A stretch of DNA of 63,257 nt from Cupriavidus sp. IDO (GCF_000812465.1 NZ_JWMA01000054.1:1-63257); one strand, 5' to 3'. Positions 17,482-27,153 are shown, counted from the first letter of the stretch. The notes: a model not told the origin generated them from the letters alone. Made by a program: numbers and translations.

Positions 17482-18786
17482 ATGCAACTGCTCGCGATCG
17501 GCATCAACCACACGACGGCACCTGTCTCGCTGCGCGAGAGGGTGGCGTTTCCGCTTGAGCAGATCAAACCCGCACTGGGCGCCCTGCGCACCCACCTCGC
17601 CGGCCGCAACGGCACCGAGGCCGCCATCCTCTCCACCTGCAACCGCACCGAGATCTATTGCGCGACCGATGTGCTCACGCCCGGCGCCGAGGGTTTCGAG
17701 CACACCTTGCGGTGGCTGTCGCAGCACCACAACGTGCCGGCCGGGGAACTGGCGCCGCACCTCTACGCCCTGCCGCAGTCCGAAGCGGTGCGCCATGCCT
17801 TCCGCGTGGCGAGCGGGCTGGACTCGATGGTGCTGGGCGAGACGCAGATCCTCGGCCAGCTCAAGGACGCAGTGCGTACCGCCGGCGAAGCCGGGTCGCT
17901 TGGCACGTACCTGAACCAGTTGTTCCAGCGCACCTTCGCGGTGGCCAAGGAAGTCCGCGGCCAGACCGAGATCGGTGCGCATTCGGTTTCGATGGCCGCT
18001 GCCGCGGTGCGGCTGGCGCAGCGCATTTTCGAAAGCGTTTCCACCCAGCGCGTGCTGTTCATCGGCGCCGGCGAGATGATCGAACTGTGCGCCACGCACT
18101 TCGCGGCGCAGATGCCGCGCCAGATCGTCGTTGCCAACCGCACCGTCGAGCGCGGCGAGAAGCTGGCCGAGCAGCTTGCCGGCCAGGGGCTGACCACGCA
18201 GGCGATCCGCCTGTCGGATCTCGGCGAGCGCCTGCACGAGTTCGACATCGTGGTGTCGTGCACCGCCAGCTCGCTGCCGATCATCGGACTGGGCGCCGTC
18301 GAGCGCGCGGTCAAGCGCCGCAAGCACCGCCCGATCATGATGGTCGACCTCGCCGTGCCGCGCGACGTGGAACCTGAAGTCGCCCGCCTGGACGACGTGT
18401 TCCTCTATACCGTCGATGACCTCGGCGCCGTCGTGCGCGAGGGCAACGCCCTGCGCCAGGCCGCCGTCGCACAGGCCGAAGCCATCATCGAAAGCCGCGT
18501 GCAGAATTTCATGCACTGGCTCGAGACCCGCAGCGTGGTGCCCGTCATCCGCGAGCTGCAGTCCAACGGCGAGGCCATGCGCCAGGCCGAACTCGAACGC
18601 GCCCGCCGCATGCTCGCGCGCGGCGACGATCCCGAGGCCGTGCTCGAAGCCCTCTCCGGCGCGCTGACCCGCAAGTTCCTGCACGGCCCGACCCACGCGC
18701 TGAACCACACCCAGGGCGAAGACCGCGAGGCGCTGCTGCGCCTGGTGCCCGGCCTGTTCCGCCACAGCAGCCACTCCGAGCGCTAG
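17482..18786 (+). CDS. hemA: Glutamyl-tRNA reductase
   Basis: A 434-residue enzyme that reduces glutamyl-tRNA to glutamate-1-semialdehyde, the first committed step of tetrapyrrole synthesis. The N-terminal catalytic domain opens [17 protein letters not shown] and contains the catalytic cysteine in [11 protein letters not shown] near residue 55. The segment [20 protein letters not shown] follows, then the NADPH-binding domain with [16 protein letters not shown]-terminal helical dimerisation domain completes the family layout. The start at 17482 is set by homology of the N-terminus. It precedes prfA by about 95 bases, a gene order common in bacteria. Confidence 0.95.
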   Translation: MQLLAIGINHTTAPVSLRERVAFPLEQIKPALGALRTHLAGRNGTEAAILSTCNRTEIYCATDVLTPGAEGFEHTLRWLSQHHNVPAGELAPHLYALPQSEAVRHAFRVASGLDSMVLGETQILGQLKDAVRTAGEAGSLGTYLNQLFQRTFAVAKEVRGQTEIGAHSVSMAAAAVRLAQRIFESVSTQRVLFIGAGEMIELCATHFAAQMPRQIVVANRTVERGEKLAEQLAGQGLTTQAIRLSDLGERLHEFDIVVSCTASSLPIIGLGAVERAVKRRKHRPIMMVDLAVPRDVEPEVARLDDVFLYTVDDLGAVVREGNALRQAAVAQAEAIIESRVQNFMHWLETRSVVPVIRELQSNGEAMRQAELERARRMLARGDDPEAVLEALSGALTRKFLHGPTHALNHTQGEDREALLRLVPGLFRHSSHSER

Positions 18787-18881
18787 CCGCGCTCTCCCCG
18801 ATGCCGCGCGCCTGGCGCCGGCTACCCGCAGCCCTGCCCTGACAGCGGCGCCCGGCTCAACGCCATCCGAACCGAACCCCC

Positions 18882-19964
18882 ATGAAAGCCAGCATGCTTG
18901 CCAAGCTCGACCAACTGGCCGAGCGACTCGACGAAGTCAACGCCCTGCTCGCGCGCGAAGACGCGACCGCGAACATCGACCAGTACCGCAAGCTCTCGCG
19001 CGAGCATGCCGAGCTGTCGCCGCTAGCCGAGCAATACGGCCAGTTCCGCCAGGCGCAGGACGACCTCGCTACCGCGCAGGCCTTGCTGGACGATCCGGAG
19101 ATGAAAGATTTCGCCGCGGACGAGATCGCCAGCGCGCGCGGGCGGCTCGAATCGCTCGAGGGCAGCCTGCAGACGCTGCTGCTGCCCAAGGATCCCAACG
19201 ACGACCGCAACCTGCTGCTGGAAATCCGCGCCGGGACCGGCGGCGAGGAAAGCGCGCTGTTCGCCGCCGACCTGCTGCGCATGTACACGCGCTACGCCGA
19301 ACGCAAGCGCTGGCAGGTCGAGATCATGAGCGAGTCCGAGTCAGACCTGGGCGGCTACAAGGAAGTGATCGTGCGGATCGCCGGCGATGCCGCGTTTTCG
19401 AAACTGAAGTTCGAGTCCGGCGGCCATCGCGTGCAGCGCGTGCCGGCAACGGAAGCGCAGGGCCGCATCCACACCTCGGCCTGCACCGTGGCCGTGATGC
19501 CCGAGGCCGATGAAGTCGGCGAGGTCGAGATCAACCCGGCCGACCTGCGCATCGACACCTTCCGCGCGTCCGGCGCCGGCGGCCAGCACGTCAACAAGAC
19601 CGACTCGGCCGTGCGCCTGACCCACCTGCCGACCGGCATCGTGGTCGAATGCCAGGACGATCGCAGCCAGCATCGCAACAAGGACAAGGCGATGAAAGTG
19701 CTGGCCGCCCGCATCAAGGACATGCAGACGCGCGCGGCGCAGGCCAGGGAGGCCAGCACCCGCCGCAACCTGATCGGCTCGGGCGACCGCAGCGACCGCA
19801 TCCGCACGTACAACTTCCCGCAAGGACGCGTGACTGACCACCGCATCAACCTGACGCTCTACAAGATCGACATGATCATGGATGGCGATCTGGATGAACT
19901 CGTGTCCGCGCTGGCTGCCGAGCACCAGGCAGACCAGCTCGCGGCACTCGGCGAAGACGCCTGA
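18882..19964 (+). CDS. prfA: Peptide chain release factor 1
   Basis: A 360-residue class I release factor that reads UAA and UAG stop codons and triggers peptide release on the ribosome. The peptidyl-tRNA hydrolysis motif GGQ is in [20 protein letters not shown] near residue 230. The expected segment [15 protein letters not shown] is near residue 120. Length is the usual 360. It follows hemA, and the glutamine methyltransferase PrmC that modifies the GGQ is encoded nearby downstream. Confidence 0.96.
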   Translation: MKASMLAKLDQLAERLDEVNALLAREDATANIDQYRKLSREHAELSPLAEQYGQFRQAQDDLATAQALLDDPEMKDFAADEIASARGRLESLEGSLQTLLLPKDPNDDRNLLLEIRAGTGGEESALFAADLLRMYTRYAERKRWQVEIMSESESDLGGYKEVIVRIAGDAAFSKLKFESGGHRVQRVPATEAQGRIHTSACTVAVMPEADEVGEVEINPADLRIDTFRASGAGGQHVNKTDSAVRLTHLPTGIVVECQDDRSQHRNKDKAMKVLAARIKDMQTRAAQAREASTRRNLIGSGDRSDRIRTYNFPQGRVTDHRINLTLYKIDMIMDGDLDELVSALAAEHQADQLAALGEDA

Positions 19965-20151
19965 TGCGTCACCTTCAGGTAATAAGCCGCTGTCTTGCAC
20001 GAATGGTTGCCAATATCGCCCAAGTCTTTGTATCTCTTGTAAATGCTTGAAACAGCACTGGCAGTGGTAAGACTGCTGTCTATAATCGTTTTCGACCGGT
20101 AAATAATGCCGGCGTATGTCTCTCCTGAAGAACGGACACAAGGACGAAATC

Positions 20152-20478
20152 ATGAAAAAACTGCTCGCGCTGTTGATGATCACCGCGGCTATGGCCGCTT
20201 GCAGCAAGAAGGAAGAGGCCCCGGCCGCCTCCAGCGCCGATAAAGCCATGCAAAGCGCCGCCGAGTCCGCCAAGGCTGCCGCCAGCGATGCTGCCGCAGC
20301 CGCCGGCAATGCGGCCGATGCTGCCAAGGCAGCTGCAAGCGGTGCTGCCGCCGACGTTTCGGCTGCCGCAGACAAGGCCAAGCAAGACGCCGGCAATGCC
20401 ATGGAAGGTGCCAAGCAAGCCGCCAAGGATGCGGTGAATGCCGGCGCCGACAAGGCCAAGGACGCCGTCAATAAGTAA
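20152..20478 (+). CDS. Alanine/lysine-rich lipoprotein
   Basis: A 108-residue protein with a lipoprotein signal peptide: MKKLLALLMITAAMAAC with a lipobox ending AAC and Cys17 as the acylation site, followed by SKKEE. The rest is a low-complexity Ala/Lys/Asp helix with repeats such as AAKAAASDAAAA and DKAKDAVNK, like group 3 LEA or apolipoprotein-type helices. It is probably a membrane-attached amphipathic helix with a stress or envelope role, which is inference. A strong terminator follows. Confidence 0.75.
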   Translation: MKKLLALLMITAAMAACSKKEEAPAASSADKAMQSAAESAKAAASDAAAAAGNAADAAKAAASGAAADVSAAADKAKQDAGNAMEGAKQAAKDAVNAGADKAKDAVNK

Positions 20479-20543
20479 TCATCCGGGCGGGGGCATTGCG
20501 CCGGCCGCCCCGATCGGCGGTAAACTGGCGTTTAGCTGAAACA

Positions 20544-20588
20544 CCCGCCGAAAGCCCTGCCAGGCCAACGCCCGGCGGGGTTTTTTTT
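20544..20588 (+). terminator. Rho-independent terminator after the lipoprotein gene
   Basis: CCCGCCG pairs with CGGCGGG across a 22-base loop and is followed by a run of eight or more T. It ends about 30 bases before the prmC start. Confidence 0.8.
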
Positions 20589-20620
20589 ATTGCCGGCACG
20601 CCACCCAGTTTCTCCCTACG

Positions 20621-21490
20621 ATGTCCTCAGCCACGGCCGGCGCACTGCCAGCCACTCCCACCCTGCGCGAAGCCCAGACGCTGGCCGCCATTGCCGGACT
20701 GCCACCGCTTGAGGCACGCATGCTGCTGACGCATGTCACCGGCCTGAACCGCACGCAACTGATCACCCGCGACGACGAAGCGCTGAGCCTGGCGCAACGC
20801 GATGCATTCGCCACGCTGCTGGCACGCCGTCTTGCGGGGGAGCCAATGGCCTACCTGATCGGCGAGCGCGAGTTCTTCGGGCGCAAGTTCCGGGTCTCGC
20901 CCGATGTGCTGATTCCCCGGCCCGACACTGAAATCGCGGTCGAGTCCTCGCTGGCGCGGCTGGCAAATGTGGCGCATCCGCGTGTGCTGGATCTGGGCAC
21001 GGGTTCCGGCATCCTGGCAGTCACAATCGCGCGCGAACGCACCGATGCTGAGGTCTGGGCCACCGACATTTCCCCGGGGGCGCTGATGGTGGCGCAGGAC
21101 AATGCCAGCGCGCTGGGCGCCGACCGCATCCATTTCCTGGTGTCAGACTGGTACGCAGCATTGCCTGTTGGCCTGCGCTTCCACCTGATCGTCAGCAATC
21201 CGCCCTACATCGCCGAGGGCGATCCGCACCTGGTCGAGGGCGACCTGCGTTTCGAGCCGATCGATGCGCTGACCGATCACAAGGACGGCCTGTCCGACCT
21301 GGCTGCGATCGTGAGGGGCGCCATCGGGCGCCTGCTGCCAGACGGCTGGCTGCTGATGGAACACGGCTTCGACCAGGCCGAAGCCACCCGGGCGCTGCTT
21401 GCCGGTGCCGGCTTCACCGATATCTTCACCGCGCGCGACCTGGCCGGCCACGAACGCTGCAGCGGCGGGCGACTTCCGGCCAGTGCCTGA
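20621..21490 (+). CDS. prmC: Release factor glutamine methyltransferase
   Basis: A 289-residue SAM-dependent enzyme that methylates the glutamine of the GGQ motif in release factors. The N-terminal helical domain (AQTLAAIAGLPPLEARMLL) is followed by EFFGRKFRVSPDVLIPRPDTE. SAM motif I is VLDLGTGSGILAVTIA near residue 125 and the catalytic motif NPPYI is near residue 190. Length and motifs match the family. It forms a likely transcription unit with grxD and ubiX downstream. Confidence 0.93.
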   Translation: MSSATAGALPATPTLREAQTLAAIAGLPPLEARMLLTHVTGLNRTQLITRDDEALSLAQRDAFATLLARRLAGEPMAYLIGEREFFGRKFRVSPDVLIPRPDTEIAVESSLARLANVAHPRVLDLGTGSGILAVTIARERTDAEVWATDISPGALMVAQDNASALGADRIHFLVSDWYAALPVGLRFHLIVSNPPYIAEGDPHLVEGDLRFEPIDALTDHKDGLSDLAAIVRGAIGRLLPDGWLLMEHGFDQAEATRALLAGAGFTDIFTARDLAGHERCSGGRLPASA

Positions 21491-21638
21491 CCCGGCCCAC
21501 TGAAGCCCGGCACCGAATCCGGTAGAATTTGCCGTTAGCGATCACCGTTGCGCGGCGTGCCGTGCAACCTTTGAAACACCCCGGCGGCGCCAGGATCGGC
21601 CAGATCCCTTCCGGCCACGCCCAACCGAAACTGAAATC

Positions 21639-21950
21639 ATGAGTGACGTGCAGCAAAAGATCGACCAGATCGTCAAGGGCAACCCGGTGGTCCTGTTCAT
21701 GAAGGGCACCGCGCAGTTCCCGATGTGCGGCTTCTCCGGCCGTGCCATCCAGATCCTGAAGGCCTGCGGCGTGGACGCGCCGACCACCGTGAACGTGCTG
21801 GAAGACGAAGGGATCCGCCAGGGCATCAAGGCATACGCAAACTGGCCGACCATCCCGCAGCTCTACGTGAACGGCGAGTTCATCGGCGGCTCGGACATCA
21901 TGATGGAGATGTACCAGAACGGCGAACTGCAAACCCTGCTGAAGGCCTGA
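21639..21950 (+). CDS. grxD: Monothiol glutaredoxin, Grx4 type
   Basis: A 103-residue monothiol glutaredoxin used in iron-sulfur cluster handling. The active site CGFS lies in KGTAQFPMCGFSGRAIQIL near residue 30. The WPTIPQLYVNGEFIGGSDI segment matches the glutathione-binding groove. It usually helps carry Fe-S clusters with BolA-type partners. It is eight bases from the ubiX start and on the same strand as prmC. Confidence 0.95.
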   Translation: MSDVQQKIDQIVKGNPVVLFMKGTAQFPMCGFSGRAIQILKACGVDAPTTVNVLEDEGIRQGIKAYANWPTIPQLYVNGEFIGGSDIMMEMYQNGELQTLLKA

Positions 21951-21958
21951 GGCCTGCC

Positions 21959-22588
21959 ATGCCCGTGACAGATGGCACCCCGCCGCAACGGCTGATCGTC
22001 GCCATCACGGGCGCCACCGGCGCCATCTACGGCGTGCGCCTGCTACAGGTGCTGCGCGAGGTGAAGCCGGTGGAAACCCACCTGCTGATTTCCCCTGCCG
22101 GCGTGATGAACCTCCAGCACGAGCTGGACATCGCCCGCGCCGAAGTCGAGGCGCTGGCCGACGTCGTGCACAACGTACGCGATATCGGCGCGACTATCGC
22201 CAGCGGTTCGTTTCGCGCGCATGCGATGGTGGTGGCACCGTGCTCCATGCGCACACTGGCCGCCATCGCCCACGGACTCTCCGACAACCTGATCACGCGC
22301 GCAGCCGATGTCACGCTCAAGGAGCGCCGCAAGCTGGTGCTGATGGTGCGGGAAACGCCGCTGAACCTCGCGCATCTGCGCAATATGACGGCGGTAACGG
22401 AAATGGGCGGGATCGTGTTCCCGCCCGTGCCGGGCTTCTACCAAAAGCCGCAGAGCATTGCCGAACTGGTCGACCATACCGTCGGCCGCGTGCTGGACCT
22501 GGTCGACCTGCCGGAAATCGGGCAGACGCTCGCGCCGAGCTGGGGCGGCCTGAACGGCAAGGACGACGAAACGGCGCGCGGCAGCTGA
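21959..22588 (+). CDS. ubiX: Flavin prenyltransferase UbiX
   Basis: A 209-residue enzyme that attaches a dimethylallyl group to FMN, making the prenylated flavin cofactor used by the UbiD decarboxylase in ubiquinone synthesis. FMN-binding marks are VAITGATGAIYGVRLLQ at the N-terminus and VVAPCSMRTLAAIAHGLSDNLI in the middle. RRKLVLMVRETPLNLAHLRNM fits the prenyl-phosphate site. It is almost directly joined to grxD, consistent with co-expression. Confidence 0.94.
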   Translation: MPVTDGTPPQRLIVAITGATGAIYGVRLLQVLREVKPVETHLLISPAGVMNLQHELDIARAEVEALADVVHNVRDIGATIASGSFRAHAMVVAPCSMRTLAAIAHGLSDNLITRAADVTLKERRKLVLMVRETPLNLAHLRNMTAVTEMGGIVFPPVPGFYQKPQSIAELVDHTVGRVLDLVDLPEIGQTLAPSWGGLNGKDDETARGS

Positions 22589-22619
22589 CTACACTGCCAC
22601 GCCTTGCCTGAAGAAGGGC

Positions 22620-22823
22620 TTACCAGCGCCGGTAGCCCCTGCCGTAGTAGCCACCACCATAGCCGTAGTAATACGGCCGCGGCGAGACCACCACCGCGGG
22701 CGGGCCGACATATACGGGCGCGGGCTCTACCGCGACCGCCGGTCCTACCGGATAAACCGCGCAGCCTCCCAGCATCGTAGCCGCCGCCGCAGCGGCAGCC
22801 ATTCCAATCAACATTGTTCTCAT
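22620..22823 (-). CDS. Small Tyr/Gly-rich lipoprotein-like protein
   Basis: A 67-residue protein with a signal peptide and a possible lipobox (MLGGCAVYP, Cys21). Pro/Val-rich repeats follow, then a Tyr/Gly tail (RPYYYGYGGGYYGRGYRRW). Such short envelope proteins are common in Burkholderiaceae and have no known function. It is convergent with ubiX. Confidence 0.62.
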   Translation of the reverse strand: MRTMLIGMAAAAAAATMLGGCAVYPVGPAVAVEPAPVYVGPPAVVVSPRPYYYGYGGGYYGRGYRRW

Positions 22824-22958
22824 CGTATCGTCCTTGGGGGTCGCTATCGGGCATGTGCCTGCCCCTGAGAACGTTATACGGGCCGGATTGGTAATACAGC
22901 GTCAAGGCGCTGTAACCCTTGTTACGATTCGCAACGAGTTTGTGAACGTAAATGCGCC

Positions 22959-24476
22959 TCAGATCTCGAACCGTATCCCCTGCGCCAACGGCAAGGTATC
23001 GCCGTAGTTGATGGTGTTGGTGGCGCGGCGCATGTAGCCCTTCCACGCATCCGAGCCCGATTCACGGCCGCCGCCGGTCGCCTTTTCCCCACCAAATGCC
23101 CCGCCGATCTCCGCGCCGCTGGTGCCGATGTTGACATTGGCGATGCCGCAATCGCTGCCCGCCGCCGACATGAAACACTCGGCCTCGCGCAGCGATTCCG
23201 TGAAGATGCACGACGATAGCCCGTGCGCGGCTGCGTTATTGAGGGCGATCGCCTCGTCGAGCGAGGTGTAGGGCATCAGGTAGAGGATCGGCGCGAAGGT
23301 CTCGGTCAGCATGGTGTCGTGCTGATCGTCGGTCATCACCAGCGCCGGACGCACGTAGCAGGCGTGCGGGAAGCGATCGGTCAGCAGGCGCTCGCCGCCG
23401 GTCACGATATTGCCCTGCGCGCGGCAGCTGGCAAGCGCGTTGGCCATGCTGTCGCCGGCCGCCGCATCGATCAGCGGCCCGATCAGCGTGCCATCTTCCA
23501 GCGGATCGCCGACCGGCAGGCGGTCGAACACCGTGATCAGGCGGTTGGCCATGGTATCCATCAGGTCGGCATGCACGAAGCAGCGGCGCAGCGTGGTACA
23601 GCGCTGGCCGGCAGTGCCCGCCGCGGCGAAGGTGATAGCGCGCACGGCCAGCTCGATGTCGGCGGACGGCGCCACGATGGCCGCATTGTTGCCCCCGAGC
23701 TCCAGGATGCTGCGCTTGAACTGGCCCGCGCAGGCGATACCGACTTCGCGCCCCATCCGCGTCGAACCGGTCGCGCTGATCAGCCGCACCGCCTGGTGCG
23801 AGACCAGGTGGTTGCCGAGCATCCGTCCGCCGGGCAATACCGTCGAAATCCCCACATGCTGCGGCGCCGCCGCGGCCAGCACGCGCTCCAGCAACGCGTG
23901 CGCCGCCAGCGCGCACAGCGTGACCTTTTCCGACGGCTTCCACACCACGCCGTTGCCACACACTAGCGCCAGCGCCGCGTTCCACGCCCACACCGCCACC
24001 GGGAAGTTGAACGCCGAGATCACCCCGCACAGGCCGAACGGATGCCAGCTCTCGCGCATGGCGTGCTGCGGGCGTTCCGATGCAATCGTCAGCCCGTACA
24101 ACTGGCGCGAAAGCCCGACCGCGAAGTCGCAGATGTCGATCATCTCCTGCACCTCGCCCAGCCCTTCCTGCAGGATCTTGCCCGACTCCAGCGACACCAG
24201 CCGCCCCAGCGACTGCTTGTGTTCGCGCAGCACCTCGCCATAGCGCCGCACGATCTCGCCGCGCGCCGGCGCCGGCATCAGCGCCCACGTGCTCTGCGCC
24301 TCGTGCGCCCGCGCGATGCGCGCATCGGCCTGCGCCGGCGTGCAGGCCGGCACATGGCCGAACGATTCGCCATCCACCGGCGATCGCACCGTCACCGTGC
24401 CCGCGGGCGTGCCTTCCTGCCACGGCCGGGGCAATCCCATCGCCTGCCAGCAGGCTGCGATTTCCTGCGCTCTCAT
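22959..24476 (-). CDS. amaB: Aldehyde dehydrogenase, likely aminoadipate semialdehyde (P6C) dehydrogenase
   Basis: A 505-residue NAD-dependent aldehyde dehydrogenase resembling the ALDH7 group. The cofactor site includes FNFPVAVWAWNAALALVCGN and WKPSEK. The general-base glutamate is in ILELGGNNAAIV and the catalytic cysteine in AAGTAGQRCTTLRR. In ALDH7 enzymes the substrate is 2-aminoadipate 6-semialdehyde, the open form of piperideine-6-carboxylate. That fits the neighbour upstream, a lysine 6-dehydrogenase, with which it overlaps by four bases. Together they would convert lysine to 2-aminoadipate. The specific substrate is inferred from context and motif style. Confidence 0.85.
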   Translation of the reverse strand: MRAQEIAACWQAMGLPRPWQEGTPAGTVTVRSPVDGESFGHVPACTPAQADARIARAHEAQSTWALMPAPARGEIVRRYGEVLREHKQSLGRLVSLESGKILQEGLGEVQEMIDICDFAVGLSRQLYGLTIASERPQHAMRESWHPFGLCGVISAFNFPVAVWAWNAALALVCGNGVVWKPSEKVTLCALAAHALLERVLAAAAPQHVGISTVLPGGRMLGNHLVSHQAVRLISATGSTRMGREVGIACAGQFKRSILELGGNNAAIVAPSADIELAVRAITFAAAGTAGQRCTTLRRCFVHADLMDTMANRLITVFDRLPVGDPLEDGTLIGPLIDAAAGDSMANALASCRAQGNIVTGGERLLTDRFPHACYVRPALVMTDDQHDTMLTETFAPILYLMPYTSLDEAIALNNAAAHGLSSCIFTESLREAECFMSAAGSDCGIANVNIGTSGAEIGGAFGGEKATGGGRESGSDAWKGYMRRATNTINYGDTLPLAQGIRFEI

Positions 24477-25654
24477 ACGGTGGTCTCCTGCAGCGGATGC
24501 TGCGTGTAATGACGCCCAAAGCGGTTGGCGAGAAAGATCGCCAGCGGCATCGCTTCCTGCCGCACGAAGCCAGCCTGCGGCAGCCCGCCCGTTGCCACCA
24601 GGTCCAGCGCGGTGCAGATGCCCGCGGCGGTGGTGAGCTGGATGGCATTGACATGGCCGGCCGGCGTATTCACGCCGCCGATGCGCGCCGAGAACGAAGC
24701 CTGCGTCAGCGGCCCCCGACCCCGCTCGCCGCCGGTCGGATAGCCAGTGGCGGTGGCGAACACGATCACCACATCCTGATCCGTGACCGGGATCGCGCGG
24801 TCGAGGATTTCGCGTAGCCAGCTGCGCCGTTCGCGCAGCCGCAGATCGTTGAGCAGGAGCTTCATCAGCGCGCAGTGGCCGGGATAGCGGATGGACTTGT
24901 AGTCGACATGACGGGCGCGGCCGGCCAGCGTTTCGGGCAGCGTGCCGAGTCCGCCTGATGTATTAAAGGCCTCGTATTCGACGCCGTCCAGCGCGAAGCT
25001 TTCCAGCCCTTCCAGCGCGGCCAGCTCCACGCGCCGGCCGTCGACAATGGCCTCGCACGGATTGCAGTATTCGTTGATCAGGCCCTCGGTGCTCCAGGTC
25101 AGGTTGTACTTGAGCGCATTGCTGGGGTAGCGCGGCAGCGCGCCTACCCGCATCTGCAGGTCGAGCAGCTCGCCGCCGTTGTGCAGGAACCGCTGCGCCA
25201 GGTCATGCCCGACCACGCCGATAAAGCCGGGCGCCAGCCCGCACTGCGGCATCAGCACCGAACGCGCGTTCTGCGCCAGCTGCCGGATAGCCTGGGTAGC
25301 CGCCACGTCTTCCGTCAGGTCGAAGTAGTGCACGCCCAGTCGCGCCGCCACCGTGGCCACGCTGACGGCAGCATGGAACGGCAGCGCATTGAGCACGGCG
25401 TCGCAGCCCGCCAGCAGCGCCGCGCAGGTGCCCGGCTCGGTCGGGTCGCCGGCGCGCGCCGCGATGGCGCGCGGCAGGCCATCAAGGCGGCGGGCATCAT
25501 GATCGACCAGGCTGACCCGGTAGTCGCCGCTGTCATGAAGCATGGTGGCAATGGTGCGGCCGATCTTGCCCGCGCCCAGCACCGCCACTTGCAGCGGCCG
25601 CCGGGCCTTGGCCAGGTCGCGCGGGGCCGACCGGCCCAGGTTGGATGGTTGCAT
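24473..25654 (-). CDS. Lysine 6-dehydrogenase / saccharopine dehydrogenase-like
   Basis: A 393-residue NAD(P)-dependent oxidoreductase of the saccharopine dehydrogenase/lysine 6-dehydrogenase family. The Rossmann motif VAVLGAGKIGRTIA is at about residues 22-35 and VLNALPFHAAVSVATVAARLGVHYFDLTED is typical of the family. QCGLAPGFIGVVGHDLA and YKSIRYPGHC follow. The likely reaction is oxidative deamination of the lysine epsilon-amino group to aminoadipate semialdehyde. That product feeds the aldehyde dehydrogenase whose gene overlaps its end. It is divergent from an Lrp-type regulator, which probably controls the pair. Confidence 0.82.
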   Translation of the reverse strand: MQPSNLGRSAPRDLAKARRPLQVAVLGAGKIGRTIATMLHDSGDYRVSLVDHDARRLDGLPRAIAARAGDPTEPGTCAALLAGCDAVLNALPFHAAVSVATVAARLGVHYFDLTEDVAATQAIRQLAQNARSVLMPQCGLAPGFIGVVGHDLAQRFLHNGGELLDLQMRVGALPRYPSNALKYNLTWSTEGLINEYCNPCEAIVDGRRVELAALEGLESFALDGVEYEAFNTSGGLGTLPETLAGRARHVDYKSIRYPGHCALMKLLLNDLRLRERRSWLREILDRAIPVTDQDVVIVFATATGYPTGGERGRGPLTQASFSARIGGVNTPAGHVNAIQLTTAAGICTALDLVATGGLPQAGFVRQEAMPLAIFLANRFGRHYTQHPLQETTV

Positions 25655-25788
25655 GATGTCTTCTCGCTTCTCTGCGGTCTCTCTGTGGATTCACTGTGTC
25701 CCGTAAATCGAGTATGGGTACGAGAGCGAACCAGATGAAGCTACAAGATTGACGAAAACCCGCCATAATCGAACGAAACGACAACTAC

Positions 25789-25799
25789 TTTCGACGAAA
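25789..25799. promoter_or_regulatory. Palindrome at the lrp-like start, possible operator
   Basis: TTTCGACGAAA is a perfect palindrome directly before and touching the ATG of the Lrp-type regulator. It lies within the 144-base divergent promoter region facing the lysine dehydrogenase. Seen in sequence; binding is inference. Confidence 0.35.
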
Positions 25800-26248
25800 T
25801 GCCGGAACTCGACACCACCGACCGCCACCTGCTTTCCCTGCTGCAGGCCAACGCGCGCGAAAGTGCGGCCAACCTGGCGCGCCACCTCGGCATTGCGCGC
25901 ACCACGGTGGTCGCGCGCATCGCCAGGCTGGAGCGCGCCGGAGTGATCGCCGGCTACGGCGTGCGCCTGGGGCGCGAAATGGAGGACAACGCGATCCTGG
26001 CCTACTGCGGCCTGTCCGTGCAGCCCAAGGCGGCGCCCGCCATCCTGCGCGCGCTGCAGCGGCTGCCCGAGATCGAGGAGGTCAATTCCGTCAGCGGCCC
26101 GGTCGACTACCTGGTGGCGATCCGCTGCGACACGCATGACCGCCTCGACAAGCTGCTGGACGAAATCGGCATGCTCGACGGCGTGAACCACACCACCACC
26201 TCCATCGTGCTGGCGCGCAAGATCGACCGCCGGCGCGCTGCGGGGTAA
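25799..26248 (+). CDS. Lrp/AsnC-family transcriptional regulator
   Basis: A 149-residue regulator with an N-terminal winged helix-turn-helix (LDTTDRHLLSLLQANARESAAN, then LGIARTTVVARIARLERAGVIAGY) and a C-terminal RAM ligand domain (EEVNSVSGPVDYLVAIRC). Lrp-type proteins usually sense amino acids. Being divergent from the lysine dehydrogenase/aldehyde dehydrogenase operon, it most likely responds to lysine. The short gap of 144 bases holds both promoters. Confidence 0.92.
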   Translation: MPELDTTDRHLLSLLQANARESAANLARHLGIARTTVVARIARLERAGVIAGYGVRLGREMEDNAILAYCGLSVQPKAAPAILRALQRLPEIEEVNSVSGPVDYLVAIRCDTHDRLDKLLDEIGMLDGVNHTTTSIVLARKIDRRRAAG

Positions 26249-26302
26249 TTCACTGCGCGGTATTCTCAGACCGCACCAAAGCAAACTCGGGAGAAGCAAA
26301 GC

Positions 26303-27112
26303 ATGAGCAATCCGATTCGAGTCGCCGTCGGCGGCGTGACCGGCTGGGCCGGCGGCGAACTGGCGCGCGGCGTGGCGCACGCGGCCGACATGACGCTGGT
26401 GGCCGGCCTCTCGCGCGGCGCCGCGGGCCAGCCGCTGGCGCAACTGACCGGCCATGCCGATACACCGGGCGTGGCGGCGGCCAGCATCGAGGACCTGGGC
26501 AATACGCCGTATGACGTCTATGTCGAATACACCAGGCCCGCCATCGCCAAGCACAACATCCTGCAGGCGCTCGCCCATGGCGCGCACGTGGTGGTAGGCA
26601 CCTCTGGCCTGACCGACGAGGACTACGCCGAGATCGACGCGGCCGCCCTCAAGGCCGAGCGCGGCGTGCTGGCATGCGGCAACTTCGCGATCACCGTCGT
26701 GCTGCTGCAGAAGTTCGCCGAGATGGCCGCGCGCCATCTCGATCACTGGGAAATCATCGACTACGCCAAGGCAGGCAAGATCGACGTGCCGTCGGGCACG
26801 GTGCGGGAGCTGGCTTACCGGCTCGGAGAGATCAAGGCGGCCGCGCAGGCGGTGCCGGTCGACCAGGTCAACGGGCCGAAGGAAACCCGCGGCGCCACCA
26901 TGTCAGGCACGCAGGTGCATGCGGTGCGGCTGCCGGGGTACCAGCTTGGGGTGGAAGTGATTTTTGGGGCCGACGGCCAGCGCCTGCACCTCAGGCATGA
27001 AGCCGGCGACGGCTCCAAGCCTTATGTGTCAGGCGCGCTGCTGGCCATCCGCAAGGTCCACACCGTGCGCGGCGTGGTGCGCGGGCTGGACAAGGTGATG
27101 GAAGGACTCTGA
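26303..27112 (+). CDS. DapB-like dihydrodipicolinate reductase homologue, catalytic His missing
   Basis: A 269-residue protein with the DapB layout: an N-terminal NAD(P)-binding motif VAVGGVTGWAGGELA, a middle VVVGTSGLTDEDYA, GNFAITVVLL, and a substrate loop ending KIDVPSGT at about 159-166. In true DapB the stretch before this reads EAHHRHK, holding the catalytic His. Here it is DYAKAGK, so H159/H160 (E. coli numbering) are replaced by Ala and Lys while the Lys and the SGT loop are kept. It is therefore probably not the housekeeping lysine-biosynthesis reductase. Lysine-degradation genes lie just upstream, suggesting a related imine or dehydro-substrate; that is inference. Confidence 0.82.
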   Translation: MSNPIRVAVGGVTGWAGGELARGVAHAADMTLVAGLSRGAAGQPLAQLTGHADTPGVAAASIEDLGNTPYDVYVEYTRPAIAKHNILQALAHGAHVVVGTSGLTDEDYAEIDAAALKAERGVLACGNFAITVVLLQKFAEMAARHLDHWEIIDYAKAGKIDVPSGTVRELAYRLGEIKAAAQAVPVDQVNGPKETRGATMSGTQVHAVRLPGYQLGVEVIFGADGQRLHLRHEAGDGSKPYVSGALLAIRKVHTVRGVVRGLDKVMEGL

Positions 27113-27153
27113 TCCGGCAGGCGTCCGGGGCGTGCCCAGCCGCCTGCATTGCC

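Noticed and set aside
17308..18774. A 488-residue open frame opposite hemA
   Set aside because: hemA on the plus strand has all catalytic motifs; the opposite frame is a composition artefact.
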